64,000 nt of DNA, taken from a bacterium. Its GTDB lineage: Bacteria; CLD3; SB21. This document shows positions 18,150 to 27,263 of this stretch, in pieces. Both the position numbers and the translations under genes were made by a program. Below the pieces are notes generated by a model that worked only from the letters and a program-made list of their open reading frames with translations, was not told the DNA's origin and did no database searches. The stretch lies in NCBI GenBank assembly GCA_008933615.1, contig WBUR01000010.1, positions 1 through 64,000 of the forward strand. Direction: 5' to 3'. The stretch's first letter is position 1; every line of letters begins with the position of its first letter.

Positions 18150-18873
18150 CCAATATATGCACATCCCCGGCGTATAGTTTTTCAGCTCTTCCGTTTCTTT
18201 CTACAACTAAAGCGCCATCTTTCGCGATGTCTGTTGCCATTGCTTCAAATGTATGATCACCCTGCACAACCGTAATCCGATGCCCGAGCATACCGGATAG
18301 CGATTTCCATCGTGTGATAATTTCTGGACTTAAATTGATGTTGTTATCGTCAAATCCGGACATTATTTTCTCGAGTATAACCCAACGATCCCATACGGTT
18401 TGCGTTTCAATGAAAAGTGAAGTTGCCGATCCGTCCAGAGGCCCCGGAAAGTCTTGCTGATTGATATTGATGCCTATACCGATGATCAGGAATACTTTTT
18501 TGTTCTTGTTCACCGTTTCCGTTAAAATTCCACAAATCTTCTTACCATTAATTAGAATGTCGTTCGGCCATTTAAGTTCAAACAGCAACCGTGTCAGTTC
18601 CTTGAGCGCTTCACAAACGGTCACGGACACCATAAAATTAGTCCAGACCATTTCTTCATGGCTCTTTCCCGGTTTCAGGATGATTGAAATCCAAAGTCCC
18701 ATGCCCCGCGGGGATTCCCACTTTCTGCCCAGCCGCCCTTTGCCGTGGGTTTGATGATTTGCAACCACGACGTATGTATCCAGAATATCCTCGTGCAGCA
18801 CAAGTTTTTTTGCATATTCATTGGTTGAATCAACTTCTTCCAGTTGAATAAGCTTATAGTTGATATCAGGCAT
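18142..18873 (-). CDS. birA: Biotin--[acetyl-CoA carboxylase] ligase
   Basis: A protein of 243 residues without the N-terminal HTH of E. coli BirA, so a group I enzyme that ligates but probably does not repress. Motifs: EVDSTNEYAKKL, the biotinyl-AMP loop HGKGRLGRKWESPRGMGLWISIIL, the catalytic-Lys block LKWPNDILINGKKICGIL, and GIGININQ. A small C-terminal SH3-like domain follows (IVQGDHTFEAMATDIAKDGALVVE). It attaches biotin to carboxylase carrier proteins. It is the last gene of a minus-strand set that begins with the UbiA-like gene. Confidence 0.93.
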   Translation of the reverse strand: MPDINYKLIQLEEVDSTNEYAKKLVLHEDILDTYVVVANHQTHGKGRLGRKWESPRGMGLWISIILKPGKSHEEMVWTNFMVSVTVCEALKELTRLLFELKWPNDILINGKKICGILTETVNKNKKVFLIIGIGININQQDFPGPLDGSATSLFIETQTVWDRWVILEKIMSGFDDNNINLSPEIITRWKSLSGMLGHRITVVQGDHTFEAMATDIAKDGALVVERNGRAEKLYAGDVHILVN

Positions 18874-18885
18874 GAAGGGCGGTTC

Positions 18886-19659
18886 TCATTTTTTTTTGTT
18901 CTTGATGCTGATGATTTCTGCAAGAATGCTGACTGCGATTTCTTCGGGCGAATCGCCCCCGATGTCAATTCCTATAGGCGCATGGATTCGTTCGAATAGG
19001 GATGGATGAAAACCATCGGCTTGCATGTTTTGATACACAGTTTGAACTTTCTTTTTGCTCCCTATCATACCAATGTATTTGGCGGGCGAACCTATCACTC
19101 GCCTCAACGCGGCCTCGTCCGTTGGGCAACCTTTAGATACAAGACAGATATAGGTATTTTCTGTGATCTTTGGAATGGCGCTGAAATCCGGCGGCGTATG
19201 GATTCGATTGATTTTCAGCCCAGGTTCATTTACGTCCACATATTCTTTTCGGTCGTCGACGATGGTAATAGAAAAATCGAGCAGCGATGCTGCTTTGGCG
19301 AGGGCCTTGCCGACATGTCCTCCGCCGACGATCAATAAATCCGGTGTATTGGTAATCATTTCGATCATCACCTCCACTTGTCCGCCGCATATCGCGCCGG
19401 TAGCGTATTTGCCTTCCTGGTTAAAAGAATATTTTTTTATCACGGTCTTGCCGTTGCGCAGAACACCGAGAGCATCCTTAATAACGATGGATTCAAAAAT
19501 GCCCCCGCCAACGGAATGGAGAAAACTTTCGTCAGGGAAGACCAGCATTTTGGCCCCGCCCTTTCGGGGAGTCGAACCGTTCGCGTTTATGATGGTTACG
19601 ACTGCGATCTTTTCGTAACGATCTAACGATTCGAGAATATCTTTATATATTTGTTTCAT
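18886..19659 (-). CDS. XdhC/CoxI-family protein
   Basis: A protein of 257 residues. The N-terminal XdhC_CoxI domain (about 10-80: VVTIINANGSTPRKGGAKMLVF, HSVGGGIFE) is followed by a Rossmann domain (about 105-250) with LLIVGGGHVGKALAKAASLLDFSI, the ID-region VDDRKEYV and GMIGSKKKV. Homologues handle or sulfurate the molybdenum cofactor for xanthine dehydrogenase-type enzymes. No molybdoenzyme gene is in the window, so its client is unknown. It overlaps the upstream membrane-protein gene by 17 bases and ends 12 bases before birA. Confidence 0.88.
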   Translation of the reverse strand: MKQIYKDILESLDRYEKIAVVTIINANGSTPRKGGAKMLVFPDESFLHSVGGGIFESIVIKDALGVLRNGKTVIKKYSFNQEGKYATGAICGGQVEVMIEMITNTPDLLIVGGGHVGKALAKAASLLDFSITIVDDRKEYVDVNEPGLKINRIHTPPDFSAIPKITENTYICLVSKGCPTDEAALRRVIGSPAKYIGMIGSKKKVQTVYQNMQADGFHPSLFERIHAPIGIDIGGDSPEEIAVSILAEIISIKNKKK

Positions 19660-20758
19660 CTCTGCTATCCAAAGGTGATAGAGGTGTTATCCTCAAGATC
19701 CGGCTCCATATGAAAAGCCCGGTTCCGATAATAAAAATGATGACGGCAAAATATATCATGTTCCAGCTGTACTGTTCCGTGAGCGACTTAACAAAGAATA
19801 CGATAAGGCGCAATGCTTCGTAGCTGACGGAACCAACTGCCGCTTCGCCGTACGTAAATTGTTTCGAAGATATGGAAAAGATATCATTACTTTTCGCTAA
19901 TAATAAAGCAAAAGGCAGCGGAAGCAGAATGCCTGAAAGGACGAAAGGAAAACCAAGACGATGCAATAAAACAGATAAATTTCCGTAGTTAATGATCACA
20001 ATGAGCATAAGGAAAAACAACAGTACGCCGTAGCCAAAAACCGCAAACGTTTGTGAAAATCGATATAGTGATTTTAGTTCACGTATAATTCCGATCTGAT
20101 CATTCTTTCCGTTTGTGCTCCTAAGCAAACTAAGGCTGTCGGGTAAAAAGTCAACCGCCCTCTCAATTTGGATCCGAAGTGATTTAAATAGCAATTTCTG
20201 AACGGCCTCGGGTGGCCTGCATGTTACATTCAATTTTCTGATATCAATATCCATACCCTTACGCATTGTTAAAAAACTTGGACTCATCTTGATCAGTTCC
20301 TGATGTGTGCATTGTGGAAGGCTGTTCATTTTTGCCTTGATGAGCATGGTAAGGTTTTCAGAAAGTAGATTTTTGCGGTCCGTTAAAAGGATTCCCACAA
20401 AATAACGTCCATCCGTTACGGGGTCTTTGATGAAATCAATCAGATCGGCATGAGAGGCCGATAGGTTGTTCAGAAGCCACTCTTCAGGAAATGTTTTTTG
20501 AATCACCTTACGGACGTCGTCTTGTGCCGGCATCAATGGAGTGTCTACCAGGAGCCCAAGCTGTTTTTGTTCAACGATTTTTTGTACTGTGAGCCGGCAG
20601 AGATTTTCATACAAGTTAGCCGATTTGACATTATCAATCAGCTTTTGTGTATTCATGATCTCGTCTAAAAGGCGTTCCATTGGAACAAAAGTTACAGTCA
20701 GGAAGGTTACAGCTATTCCAAAAAAATATGAAAAAAAGGTTCGCACGACTTTACACAC
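19643..20758 (-). CDS. Membrane protein of unknown function
   Basis: A protein of 371 residues, family not recognised. One N-terminal membrane segment (about 7-26) is followed by roughly 200 residues likely outside the cytoplasm, containing two Cys (PQCTHQE and NVTCRPPE) that could form a disulfide. Three hydrophobic segments near the C-terminus follow (about 240-262, 270-290, 330-355). The start is GTG 20758, eight bases inside the UbiA gene's 3' end; a second GTG four codons later has better spacing to an AAAGG site. Overlaps on both sides indicate cotranscription with the UbiA-like and XdhC-like genes. Confidence 0.7.
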   Translation of the reverse strand: MCKVVRTFFSYFFGIAVTFLTVTFVPMERLLDEIMNTQKLIDNVKSANLYENLCRLTVQKIVEQKQLGLLVDTPLMPAQDDVRKVIQKTFPEEWLLNNLSASHADLIDFIKDPVTDGRYFVGILLTDRKNLLSENLTMLIKAKMNSLPQCTHQELIKMSPSFLTMRKGMDIDIRKLNVTCRPPEAVQKLLFKSLRIQIERAVDFLPDSLSLLRSTNGKNDQIGIIRELKSLYRFSQTFAVFGYGVLLFFLMLIVIINYGNLSVLLHRLGFPFVLSGILLPLPFALLLAKSNDIFSISSKQFTYGEAAVGSVSYEALRLIVFFVKSLTEQYSWNMIYFAVIIFIIGTGLFIWSRILRITPLSPLDSRDETNI

Positions 20759-21683
20759 CTTTAAAATTAGGATAGATAATGTTAAAGCGCCTTCGGTAAT
20801 AAAACCGAGTCAGTATGAAAAACAAAATTATGAGTACGATATACAATGGAAAGAAAATACCTACCATTAAAGAAAAAAACAATAGCCCAAATTTAATTGT
20901 TAAAATTGAAGAAGAAACGTTTTTGAACATTACGAGTCTGACGTAAAGGGGGAGTGTCATTACCGATGGAATCAGAATCAGCCAATCCGTTGTTATTCCG
21001 GCCAAGGTGATTGCAATTAATTCAAACCCCAAGGCCCAGTAGATTGTTGTATGAATGCCATAGACGACGCAAATGGTCTTTTTTTGTGTAAGTTTGTCAC
21101 CTTCGGCATCCGGAATAGTCGTCAAAAAGTAGAGTGCAGTATTGAAGAAGAGATACGGCAAGGATTTTTCAATGAAGAGAAGGAAGGAGGAATCGAGTGC
21201 ATACCAGCCAAACGCAAATGCAAAAGTTCCCATCAGTGAGTTGGCGATGAAACTGCCAAAGGTTCGGTCTTTGAGTGAAAAAGGTTTCAGGTTATAGGCT
21301 ACCGTTATCAGAAATAAAGCCAGTATGTGAATGACTAACATTGGCCATGAGATAAATGCGGCGATTGCGAGTGAGGATGATATTAATATCCATGTTTCTA
21401 TTATCATTGTTTTTTGATGAGTGACACCTTCTGACAAAAAGAACAGTTTCTGGTTGACACGGTCTGTTTCTTTATCTTTGATCTGGTTCACGATAAAGCC
21501 GGCGCCCATGACCATAGCGGAAGAAATACATACAAGGATTAACGAAGGATTTGCGTCGAAAAAACTCAAGTGAACTTGGGTGTTACCTGCAGCGAGAAAT
21601 CCGGCTAATGTGGTGGTCCATCCGGGAAAGAAAAGGATCGGCCTCAAGACAAAAAAATAATCCAGTAGATTAATGAATCGCAT
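20751..21683 (-). CDS. UbiA-family prenyltransferase
   Basis: A protein of 310 residues with about eight membrane segments. The two Asp-rich prenyl-diphosphate/Mg sites are visible: NQIKDKETDRVN near residue 66 and TIPDAEGDKLTQKK near 195. It should transfer a polyprenyl group to an acceptor in the cytoplasmic membrane. The spacing resembles chlorophyll/bacteriochlorophyll-synthase or geranylgeranylglyceryl-phosphate-type members more than UbiA or MenA proper. No quinone-pathway genes adjoin it, so the acceptor is open. Its 3' end overlaps the next gene by eight bases. Confidence 0.82.
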   Translation of the reverse strand: MRFINLLDYFFVLRPILFFPGWTTTLAGFLAAGNTQVHLSFFDANPSLILVCISSAMVMGAGFIVNQIKDKETDRVNQKLFFLSEGVTHQKTMIIETWILISSSLAIAAFISWPMLVIHILALFLITVAYNLKPFSLKDRTFGSFIANSLMGTFAFAFGWYALDSSFLLFIEKSLPYLFFNTALYFLTTIPDAEGDKLTQKKTICVVYGIHTTIYWALGFELIAITLAGITTDWLILIPSVMTLPLYVRLVMFKNVSSSILTIKFGLLFFSLMVGIFFPLYIVLIILFFILTRFYYRRRFNIIYPNFKGV

Positions 21684-21763
21684 AGCCGCAAAGTGGTGAG
21701 GAATTTTTCAATAATATAGTTGATTCATCGGCTAGTTTCAAGACATCTGATATTGAAACAGAG

Positions 21764-21798
21764 GCAAAAAAAAAGCCTCAAAGCAAGCTTTGAGGCTT
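21764..21798 (-). terminator. Rho-independent terminator of the RRM-protein gene
   Basis: On the minus strand a near-perfect 11-12 bp stem (arms 21773-21784 and 21787-21798, GC-rich GCCTCAAAGC) is followed directly by eight or nine U. It lies about 60 bases after the stop of the RRM gene at 21856 and separates it from the downstream UbiA gene. Confidence 0.9.
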
Positions 21799-21855
21799 AT
21801 AACGAAAGATAGTAACGATCGAATCAATAATCTGGAGATATCTCCTTTTTATCGT

Positions 21856-22161
21856 TTATCGTGAATCTCTTCTGCTGAATCGGTCGCCGCGATCGCCGAA
21901 ACTCTTTTTTTCTTGCGGCTTGGCTTCATTCACCACCAACTGTCTTTCCATGTAGGAAAAGTTGTTGAACATTTCGATGGCTTTTGCTGCCTCTTCGGTT
22001 GTTGCCATTTCGACAAAACCGAAACCTTTTGAACGACCGGACATTTTGTCCACGATGATCTTAGCGGAAGTTACTTCGCCTGCCTGTTTAAACAGATCGG
22101 CTAAGGTTTGTTCGTCCGCTTTGTACGAAAGGTTACCAACGTAAAGTTTGCTGGTATTCAT
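21856..22161 (-). CDS. RRM-domain RNA-binding protein
   Basis: A protein of 101 residues. One RNA-recognition motif at 4-80: RNP2 is LYVGNLSY and RNP1 is KGFGFVEM, with aromatic residues in place for base stacking. A short Arg/Asp/Ser-rich tail (GDRGDRFSRRDSR) follows, the standard layout of small bacterial RRM proteins of the Rbp type, often cold-induced. ATG 22161 is preceded by an excellent AAGGAGAT site; the frame is open upstream to 22311 but that part is not protein-like. The long leader has a hairpin, and a strong terminator closes the gene, so it is monocistronic. Confidence 0.93.
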   Translation of the reverse strand: MNTSKLYVGNLSYKADEQTLADLFKQAGEVTSAKIIVDKMSGRSKGFGFVEMATTEEAAKAIEMFNNFSYMERQLVVNEAKPQEKKSFGDRGDRFSRRDSR

Positions 22162-22203
22162 GAGATATCTCCTTGAAAAAGTTAAACTATGGGATAAAAA
22201 AAA

Positions 22204-22232
22204 TCTCAAAGCGCCCATATAACACTTTGAGA
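22204..22232 (-). promoter_or_regulatory. Hairpin in the 5' leader of the RRM-protein gene
   Basis: An 8-bp perfect inverted repeat (TCTCAAAG at 22204-22211, CTTTGAGA at 22225-22232, loop 13) lies about 43 bases upstream of the RRM start. The arm contains CTCAAAG, the same heptamer that forms part of the gene's terminator stem. A role in autoregulation or cold response is inference. Confidence 0.4.
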
Positions 22233-22439
22233 CAATGGATAAAAACTTATTTTTTGGAAATTTTTCGAGACAAGCAAGTCCAAAAAAAGTACACAAAGTA
22301 AAGGTATTCACCAGACTCTAATGAGCTGTTTCCCACTTGGGACAAAACATCTTAACAAAAAACATACAAATCCACAAAGTGGATATGCTTGGTCAATATA
22401 AAGTAATAAATAACGCTTGTCAAGAGATATTTTTGGTTA

Positions 22440-22468
22440 TTGACAATACTATGTCAACTGAGTATATT
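22440..22468 (+). promoter_or_regulatory. Sigma-70-type promoter of the tRNA-Gly gene
   Basis: Consensus -35 TTGACA at 22440-22445, a 17-base spacer, and -10 TATATT at 22463-22468. The mature tRNA begins 17 bases after the -10 box, so transcription would start a few bases upstream of it. Confidence 0.8.
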
Positions 22469-22484
22469 TTCACCGAAAGTCAAT

Positions 22485-22559
<75 letters not shown>

Positions 22560-22585
22560 TTTTATTAAAATTCCTCAAAACCTGC

Positions 22586-23662
22586 ATGCGCCCTAATCTG
22601 ATTTTTTCAATTACATTCACACTCCTCGTCTTTTCATTTTTTGTGAATTCATGTTCCGATTTGTCAAACCTTACCCGGGCGGAACGCCAGAAAATTGCCG
22701 TGAGCTCTTTTCAAAAAGGGCTGAAAAGTAAAAATGACGGCAACAATGACAAAGCCATACAATTCTTCAAAAAAACCATTGAAGCTGATTCGACATTTGT
22801 TAGTGCATACTGCGAAATTGGTGAGATCTTGATTTTGCGCGGAGATTATAGAAATGTTGAATCTATTTTAAGCAATATTCCGACGACCGTTCGGAACGAT
22901 GCCAAAATTTATTATCTTATCGGATCGGCTCAATTTTATCAGAAAAAAATGAATGATGCAGTGGTGAATCTTGAAAAATCCATTCAAATAGCTCCAGGTT
23001 ATTGGAAGCCATCATGGATGTTGGCTCAGTTATATTTCCAGTTAGAGAACTATAAATATGCATCAGACTACTTGGAGAGGTTATTGGAAGACAGTTTGTC
23101 CGCAGACAATGAAAAAATCGTTGCCTTGAGCCAAAAGGTCAATGCCATCCTACATGTCCATAATCCGAAGAATTCGTTTGAAAACGAACAGTTAAGAAAT
23201 CTAAACCAATCGACTACGGTTACTCGAGGTCAATTTGCGCATTCTATGGTCATCGAATTTAGGGAATTAAGTGACGGGGCAACTACCGCTACCCGCTTCT
23301 TAGATGTTTCGGACGATCACCCAATGATAGATTTCTATAAAAGGTCGGTTATAATGGGAGCATTAGAGCCATTACCTGACGGGAAATTTTATCCTGAATA
23401 TGTGATGAAAAGGCGCAACGTTGCGTATTATTTGTATCTTTTTTTAAAGGTAAAGACTTCGCTAAATCACCGATTCGAAAAGGAAACAGTTCCATCCGAT
23501 GTGGAGAAAAACGATTTTCAATTCGATGCGATCAGAACAATTTGCAGGCAGGGAATTATGACCCTCACGGCTGACGGCCGATTCAGGCCGGATGAACCTA
23601 TCAGCGGCTTGGAGCTGATGAAATCCATCACGATTGTCAAAAATCTTCTCGAAACGCGTTGA
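22586..23662 (+). CDS. TPR lipoprotein with C-terminal SLH-like repeats
   Basis: About 358 residues from ATG 22586. A signal peptide ends at FFVNSCSD, a lipobox-like site. TPR-type repeats span about 40-180 (FQKGLKSKNDGNNDKAIQFFKKTIEADS; AKIYYLIGSAQFYQKKMNDAVVNLEKSIQIAPG; YWKPSWMLAQLYFQLENYKYASDYLERLL). Two S-layer-homology-like units follow: FLDVSDDHPMIDFYKRSVIMGALEPLPDGKFYPEYVMKR and FDAIRTICRQGIMTLTADGRFRPDEPISG. The combination suggests an outer-membrane or periplasmic scaffold that may bind cell-wall polymer. The frame extends upstream through the tRNA gene, but the signal peptide fixes the start here. Confidence 0.83.
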   Translation: MRPNLIFSITFTLLVFSFFVNSCSDLSNLTRAERQKIAVSSFQKGLKSKNDGNNDKAIQFFKKTIEADSTFVSAYCEIGEILILRGDYRNVESILSNIPTTVRNDAKIYYLIGSAQFYQKKMNDAVVNLEKSIQIAPGYWKPSWMLAQLYFQLENYKYASDYLERLLEDSLSADNEKIVALSQKVNAILHVHNPKNSFENEQLRNLNQSTTVTRGQFAHSMVIEFRELSDGATTATRFLDVSDDHPMIDFYKRSVIMGALEPLPDGKFYPEYVMKRRNVAYYLYLFLKVKTSLNHRFEKETVPSDVEKNDFQFDAIRTICRQGIMTLTADGRFRPDEPISGLELMKSITIVKNLLETR

Positions 23663-23729
23663 ATAGTTTTTGCAATGGTCATTGTTTTACCTATATTATT
23701 CCGACATAAATTGACTTGAAGGAGCTTTT

Positions 23730-25850
23730 TTGCAAGAGGAAAAAAAACAAAAAGCAGTATATGATCCACTTATAGAGATCATTAACTACTATGCCAGTAA
23801 GAAATCCGACACCGCAAAAACAAAGGCTCCGGTTTCATCTTCCGTCGAGGAACGTCTGAAGAATCGTATCATTGACGGGGAGAAAAAGGGATTGGAAGAC
23901 GATCTCAAATTAGCGTTACAAAAATATGAGCCACTCGATATCATCAATACGATTCTTCTTGACGGCATGAAGGTTGTGGGTGAACTTTTTGGCAACGGTG
24001 AAATGCAGTTACCTTTCGTGTTACAATCGGCGGAGGTCATGAAAGTTGCCGTAGCCTACCTCGAACCTTTAATGGAAAAAGCCGGCAGTACACAAAAAGG
24101 GACGATGGTCTTAGCGACGGTCAAAGGCGATGTTCATGATATTGGAAAAAATCTGGTCGATATTATTCTGACTAACAACGGTTATAAGGTAATCAACTTA
24201 GGTATTAAATGCCCTGTCGACGTCATGTTGCATGCGGTGGAAGAGCACAAAGCGGATGCGATAGGTATGAGCGGCCTGCTTGTAAAGTCAACGATGATCA
24301 TGAAAGAAAATCTGGAAGTAATGGCAGAACGTGACTTGAAGGTACCGGTTCTACTTGGAGGCGCCGCGTTAACTCGTCGTTATGTTGAGGAGGATCTTAG
24401 AGCCGTTTACGATGCTCCGCTGTTCTATTGTGAAGATGCATTTTCCGGATTACATGTAATGGAAAACCTGATGAGCGGGCTAAAGGTAGAAATGAAAACG
24501 GCCGACGATACGCTTGCAGTGCCGGCAACTACCATCCAGGAAACGATAAAGAGAGTTCGCATTGTTCGTCATCAATGGAATAAAGCGCTGGAATATATTT
24601 CAGATGAAGATTTTGAAAAGCCAAAAGTGTTTGGTCAATGGTCGGTGCATGATATGATCGCTCATTTTATTGAATCGGAATACTTTCAAATAACACGACT
24701 AAGACATATTGTGAAGAATGAACTTTCAAAAGTTTACTTAGTCACCGGCGAAGTGGAAAATCGCATGAATGCTGAAGCAGTGGAAAAATACAAAGCCCAT
24801 CCAAGAATAGAGCTGATGGACATATGGAATGAAGCCCAATCCGGACTTATCCAACAGATTTCGTCGTTACAACCTGAGCAGCTGTCCATTATCGTTAGCG
24901 GAGTTTCTGTTAGCGAGATGATCGCTGACTCTTCCTTTGCTCATGAATATGCTCATCTCCGTAAAGTTCAATCATGGATTCGGGAAACTCAGAAGCCAGA
25001 GAAAATTAAAGCGCCGATGGTCATGCAGCGTTCGAAGGTTGCAGCAAATGCCGACATACCGACGCCGCCTTTTTGGGGAAGCAAGATCGTAGATCCGATT
25101 AAACTTAATGACATATACCCCTATATTAATGAGATTGCACTGTTTCGAGGGCAATGGCAATTTACTCGCGGAAAAATGAGCGGCTCGGAATATGATATCT
25201 TAGTTAAAGAAAAAGTTTTGCCGGTATTTGAACATTGGAAATCCCGATCGGCCGCGGAAAATCTGCTTATTCCAAAGGTTGTGTATGGTTATTATCCATG
25301 CCAATCCGAGGGGGATGATCTGATACTGTATCACGACGATTTGAAAACGGAGAAAGTGCGTTTTACCTTCCCGAGACAACAGGCCGGTACTTATTATTGC
25401 ATTTCTGATTTTTTTGCTTCAAAGGATTCCGGTAGAATGGATGTTTTCAGTTGCATGCTTGTTACCGTTGGTTTGCAGGCATCGGAATTTTCGGCAAAAT
25501 TATTTGAAGCAAATAATTATTCCGATTATTTATATTTTCACGGCCTTAGTGTTGAGACGGCAGAAGCCTTAGCGGAATACTGGCATCGGCAAATACGGAG
25601 CGAACTTGGTTTCAGTCAAGACGATAATCCAGAGATCAAAAAATTATTTCAGCAAAAGTACCGCGGCTCGCGATACAGTTTTGGATACCCCGCGTGTCCG
25701 TATCTTGAAGATCAAGCCAAATTGTTTGATTTACTTGAACCGGAGCGGATCGGGGTTTTGCTGACTGAGGAATTTCATCTTGTTCCGGAACAATCGACCA
25801 GCGCTATTATAGTACATCATCCGGAAGCAAAATATTTTAATGTGAAATAG
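23730..25850 (+). CDS. MetH C-terminal-half protein: B12-binding and AdoMet-activation domains with an inserted DinB-like domain
   Basis: A protein of 706 residues. The TTG start is fixed by an AAGGAG site six bases upstream. Residues ~35-115 are the MetH cobalamin cap (LLDGMKVVGELFGNGEMQLPFVLQSAEVM). Residues ~124-250 are the B12 Rossmann domain with D134-V-H136-DIG. Residues ~445-706 are the reactivation domain (PYINEIALFRGQWQF; AdoMet motif FGYPACP). The homocysteine- and folate-binding halves of methionine synthase are absent. Between the B12 and activation domains, residues ~270-420 form a DinB-like four-helix unit with WSVHDMIAHFIESE (H312) and HEYAHLRK (H405, H409) as probable metal ligands. 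It could be the B12 half of a split methionine synthase or another reactivatable corrinoid protein. No partner is nearby. Confidence 0.85.
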   Translation: MQEEKKQKAVYDPLIEIINYYASKKSDTAKTKAPVSSSVEERLKNRIIDGEKKGLEDDLKLALQKYEPLDIINTILLDGMKVVGELFGNGEMQLPFVLQSAEVMKVAVAYLEPLMEKAGSTQKGTMVLATVKGDVHDIGKNLVDIILTNNGYKVINLGIKCPVDVMLHAVEEHKADAIGMSGLLVKSTMIMKENLEVMAERDLKVPVLLGGAALTRRYVEEDLRAVYDAPLFYCEDAFSGLHVMENLMSGLKVEMKTADDTLAVPATTIQETIKRVRIVRHQWNKALEYISDEDFEKPKVFGQWSVHDMIAHFIESEYFQITRLRHIVKNELSKVYLVTGEVENRMNAEAVEKYKAHPRIELMDIWNEAQSGLIQQISSLQPEQLSIIVSGVSVSEMIADSSFAHEYAHLRKVQSWIRETQKPEKIKAPMVMQRSKVAANADIPTPPFWGSKIVDPIKLNDIYPYINEIALFRGQWQFTRGKMSGSEYDILVKEKVLPVFEHWKSRSAAENLLIPKVVYGYYPCQSEGDDLILYHDDLKTEKVRFTFPRQQAGTYYCISDFFASKDSGRMDVFSCMLVTVGLQASEFSAKLFEANNYSDYLYFHGLSVETAEALAEYWHRQIRSELGFSQDDNPEIKKLFQQKYRGSRYSFGYPACPYLEDQAKLFDLLEPERIGVLLTEEFHLVPEQSTSAIIVHHPEAKYFNVK

Positions 25851-25932
25851 TTTAGTTCACATTTCTTCATAACAAAATACTTTAAAACGGTTGCAGAACA
25901 GGGATTAATTTTCCATAGGAGAGTAGGAAACC

Positions 25933-27156
25933 ATGAATAATATAGCTGAATCGTACGTAAAATTAGTTTTGCAAGTTGGTTTGTATGACGCGGACTTCGT
26001 CGACGCCTATTATGGCCCTGAAGAATGGAAGCCGTCGGAACCATCGGGAGATAGGGATGATAATTTGAAAAAACTCGAAGAGCAAACGATGAAACTATCT
26101 GAAAAACTGAAGCCCTTCGACAACTCTGATTTACCGGAAATGGACAGATTGCGTTATAATTTTTTGGCCAAGCAATGCGTGGCAATTCGAACGAAAATAC
26201 AAATGCTAATCGGCAAGAAATTTACTTTTGACGAAGAATCGCGATTGTTGTACGATGCCGTTGCGCCAAAACATGATAAGTATTTTTTTGAAAAAGCGAT
26301 GAAAGAACTGGATAATGAATTGCCTGGCAGCGGCAGCGTATCGCAGCGATTAGAGGAATTCAAAAACGCTTTTATTATCCCAAAAGATAAACTGGATCAA
26401 GTTTTTAAAGCGGCCATTGAAGAGGGCAGAAAACGTACAAGGAAATATATTTCACTGCCGGAAAATGAAAATTTCGTCGTAGAATATGTGACGAATAAAG
26501 CGTGGAGCGGTTATAATTGGTATAAGGGCGGCGCTTTCAGCCTGATTCAGATCAATACCGATCTGCCGATCTACATCGACCGCGCGGTCGACCTCGCCTG
26601 TCATGAAGGCTATCCGGGGCACCATGTGTATAATTCACTGCTCGAAAAACATCTTGTAAGAGAAAACAAATGGTTTGAGTTTTCCGCGTATGCGCTTTTC
26701 AGCCCGCAGTCTCTAATCGCAGAAGGTACGGCCAATTTTGGAATCGAAATGGCCCTTTCGGGGAAAGAAAGGATCGATTTTGAGAGCAAAGTACTATTCC
26801 CAATCGCCGGTATGGCGCCGGAAACGGCAGCAAAGTATTACCAGATACATGAGTTGGTCGGAAAACTGGGTTATGCCGGAAATGAAGCCGCACGTGACTA
26901 CCTCGATGGAAAAATGACCATGGAGGAAGCGGTGGAATGGCTGATTCAGTTTGGGTTATATCCTCGCGATCGCGCGCAACAACGTATTCGTTTTATAGAG
27001 AAATACCGAAGCTATGTGATCAATTATAATCTCGGTCAGGATATCGTCAAGAATTATATCGAGAAAAATGGGGGAACGTTGGCAAACCCTGAAAAACGCT
27101 GGAGCATCTTTACAAAATTAATTTCCACACCACAGACACCGTCGGGGTTGAATTAA
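25933..27156 (+). CDS. DUF885-type zinc metallopeptidase-like protein
   Basis: A protein of 407 residues with no signal peptide, so probably cytoplasmic. The gluzincin-type motif is H224-E225-GYPGH-H231 (HExxxGHH form), and the downstream helix LIAEGTANFGIEMAL supplies a likely third ligand Glu. This is the DUF885 signature. The family is predicted to be peptidase-like, but most members have no proven substrate. An AGGAGAG site precedes the ATG. The gene is 82 bases downstream of the MetH-like gene and may share its transcript; no functional link is evident. Confidence 0.8.
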   Translation: MNNIAESYVKLVLQVGLYDADFVDAYYGPEEWKPSEPSGDRDDNLKKLEEQTMKLSEKLKPFDNSDLPEMDRLRYNFLAKQCVAIRTKIQMLIGKKFTFDEESRLLYDAVAPKHDKYFFEKAMKELDNELPGSGSVSQRLEEFKNAFIIPKDKLDQVFKAAIEEGRKRTRKYISLPENENFVVEYVTNKAWSGYNWYKGGAFSLIQINTDLPIYIDRAVDLACHEGYPGHHVYNSLLEKHLVRENKWFEFSAYALFSPQSLIAEGTANFGIEMALSGKERIDFESKVLFPIAGMAPETAAKYYQIHELVGKLGYAGNEAARDYLDGKMTMEEAVEWLIQFGLYPRDRAQQRIRFIEKYRSYVINYNLGQDIVKNYIEKNGGTLANPEKRWSIFTKLISTPQTPSGLN

Positions 27157-27263
27157 ATTCACCTTAAATTACAAAGCCTCTAAGAAAATGAAAGCCCTGT
27201 AGTTTTTTTATTTTGTGTTAAATTGTATAGTGCCGGAAGTTGCCCCGTTTGATTCAAAAGCCT

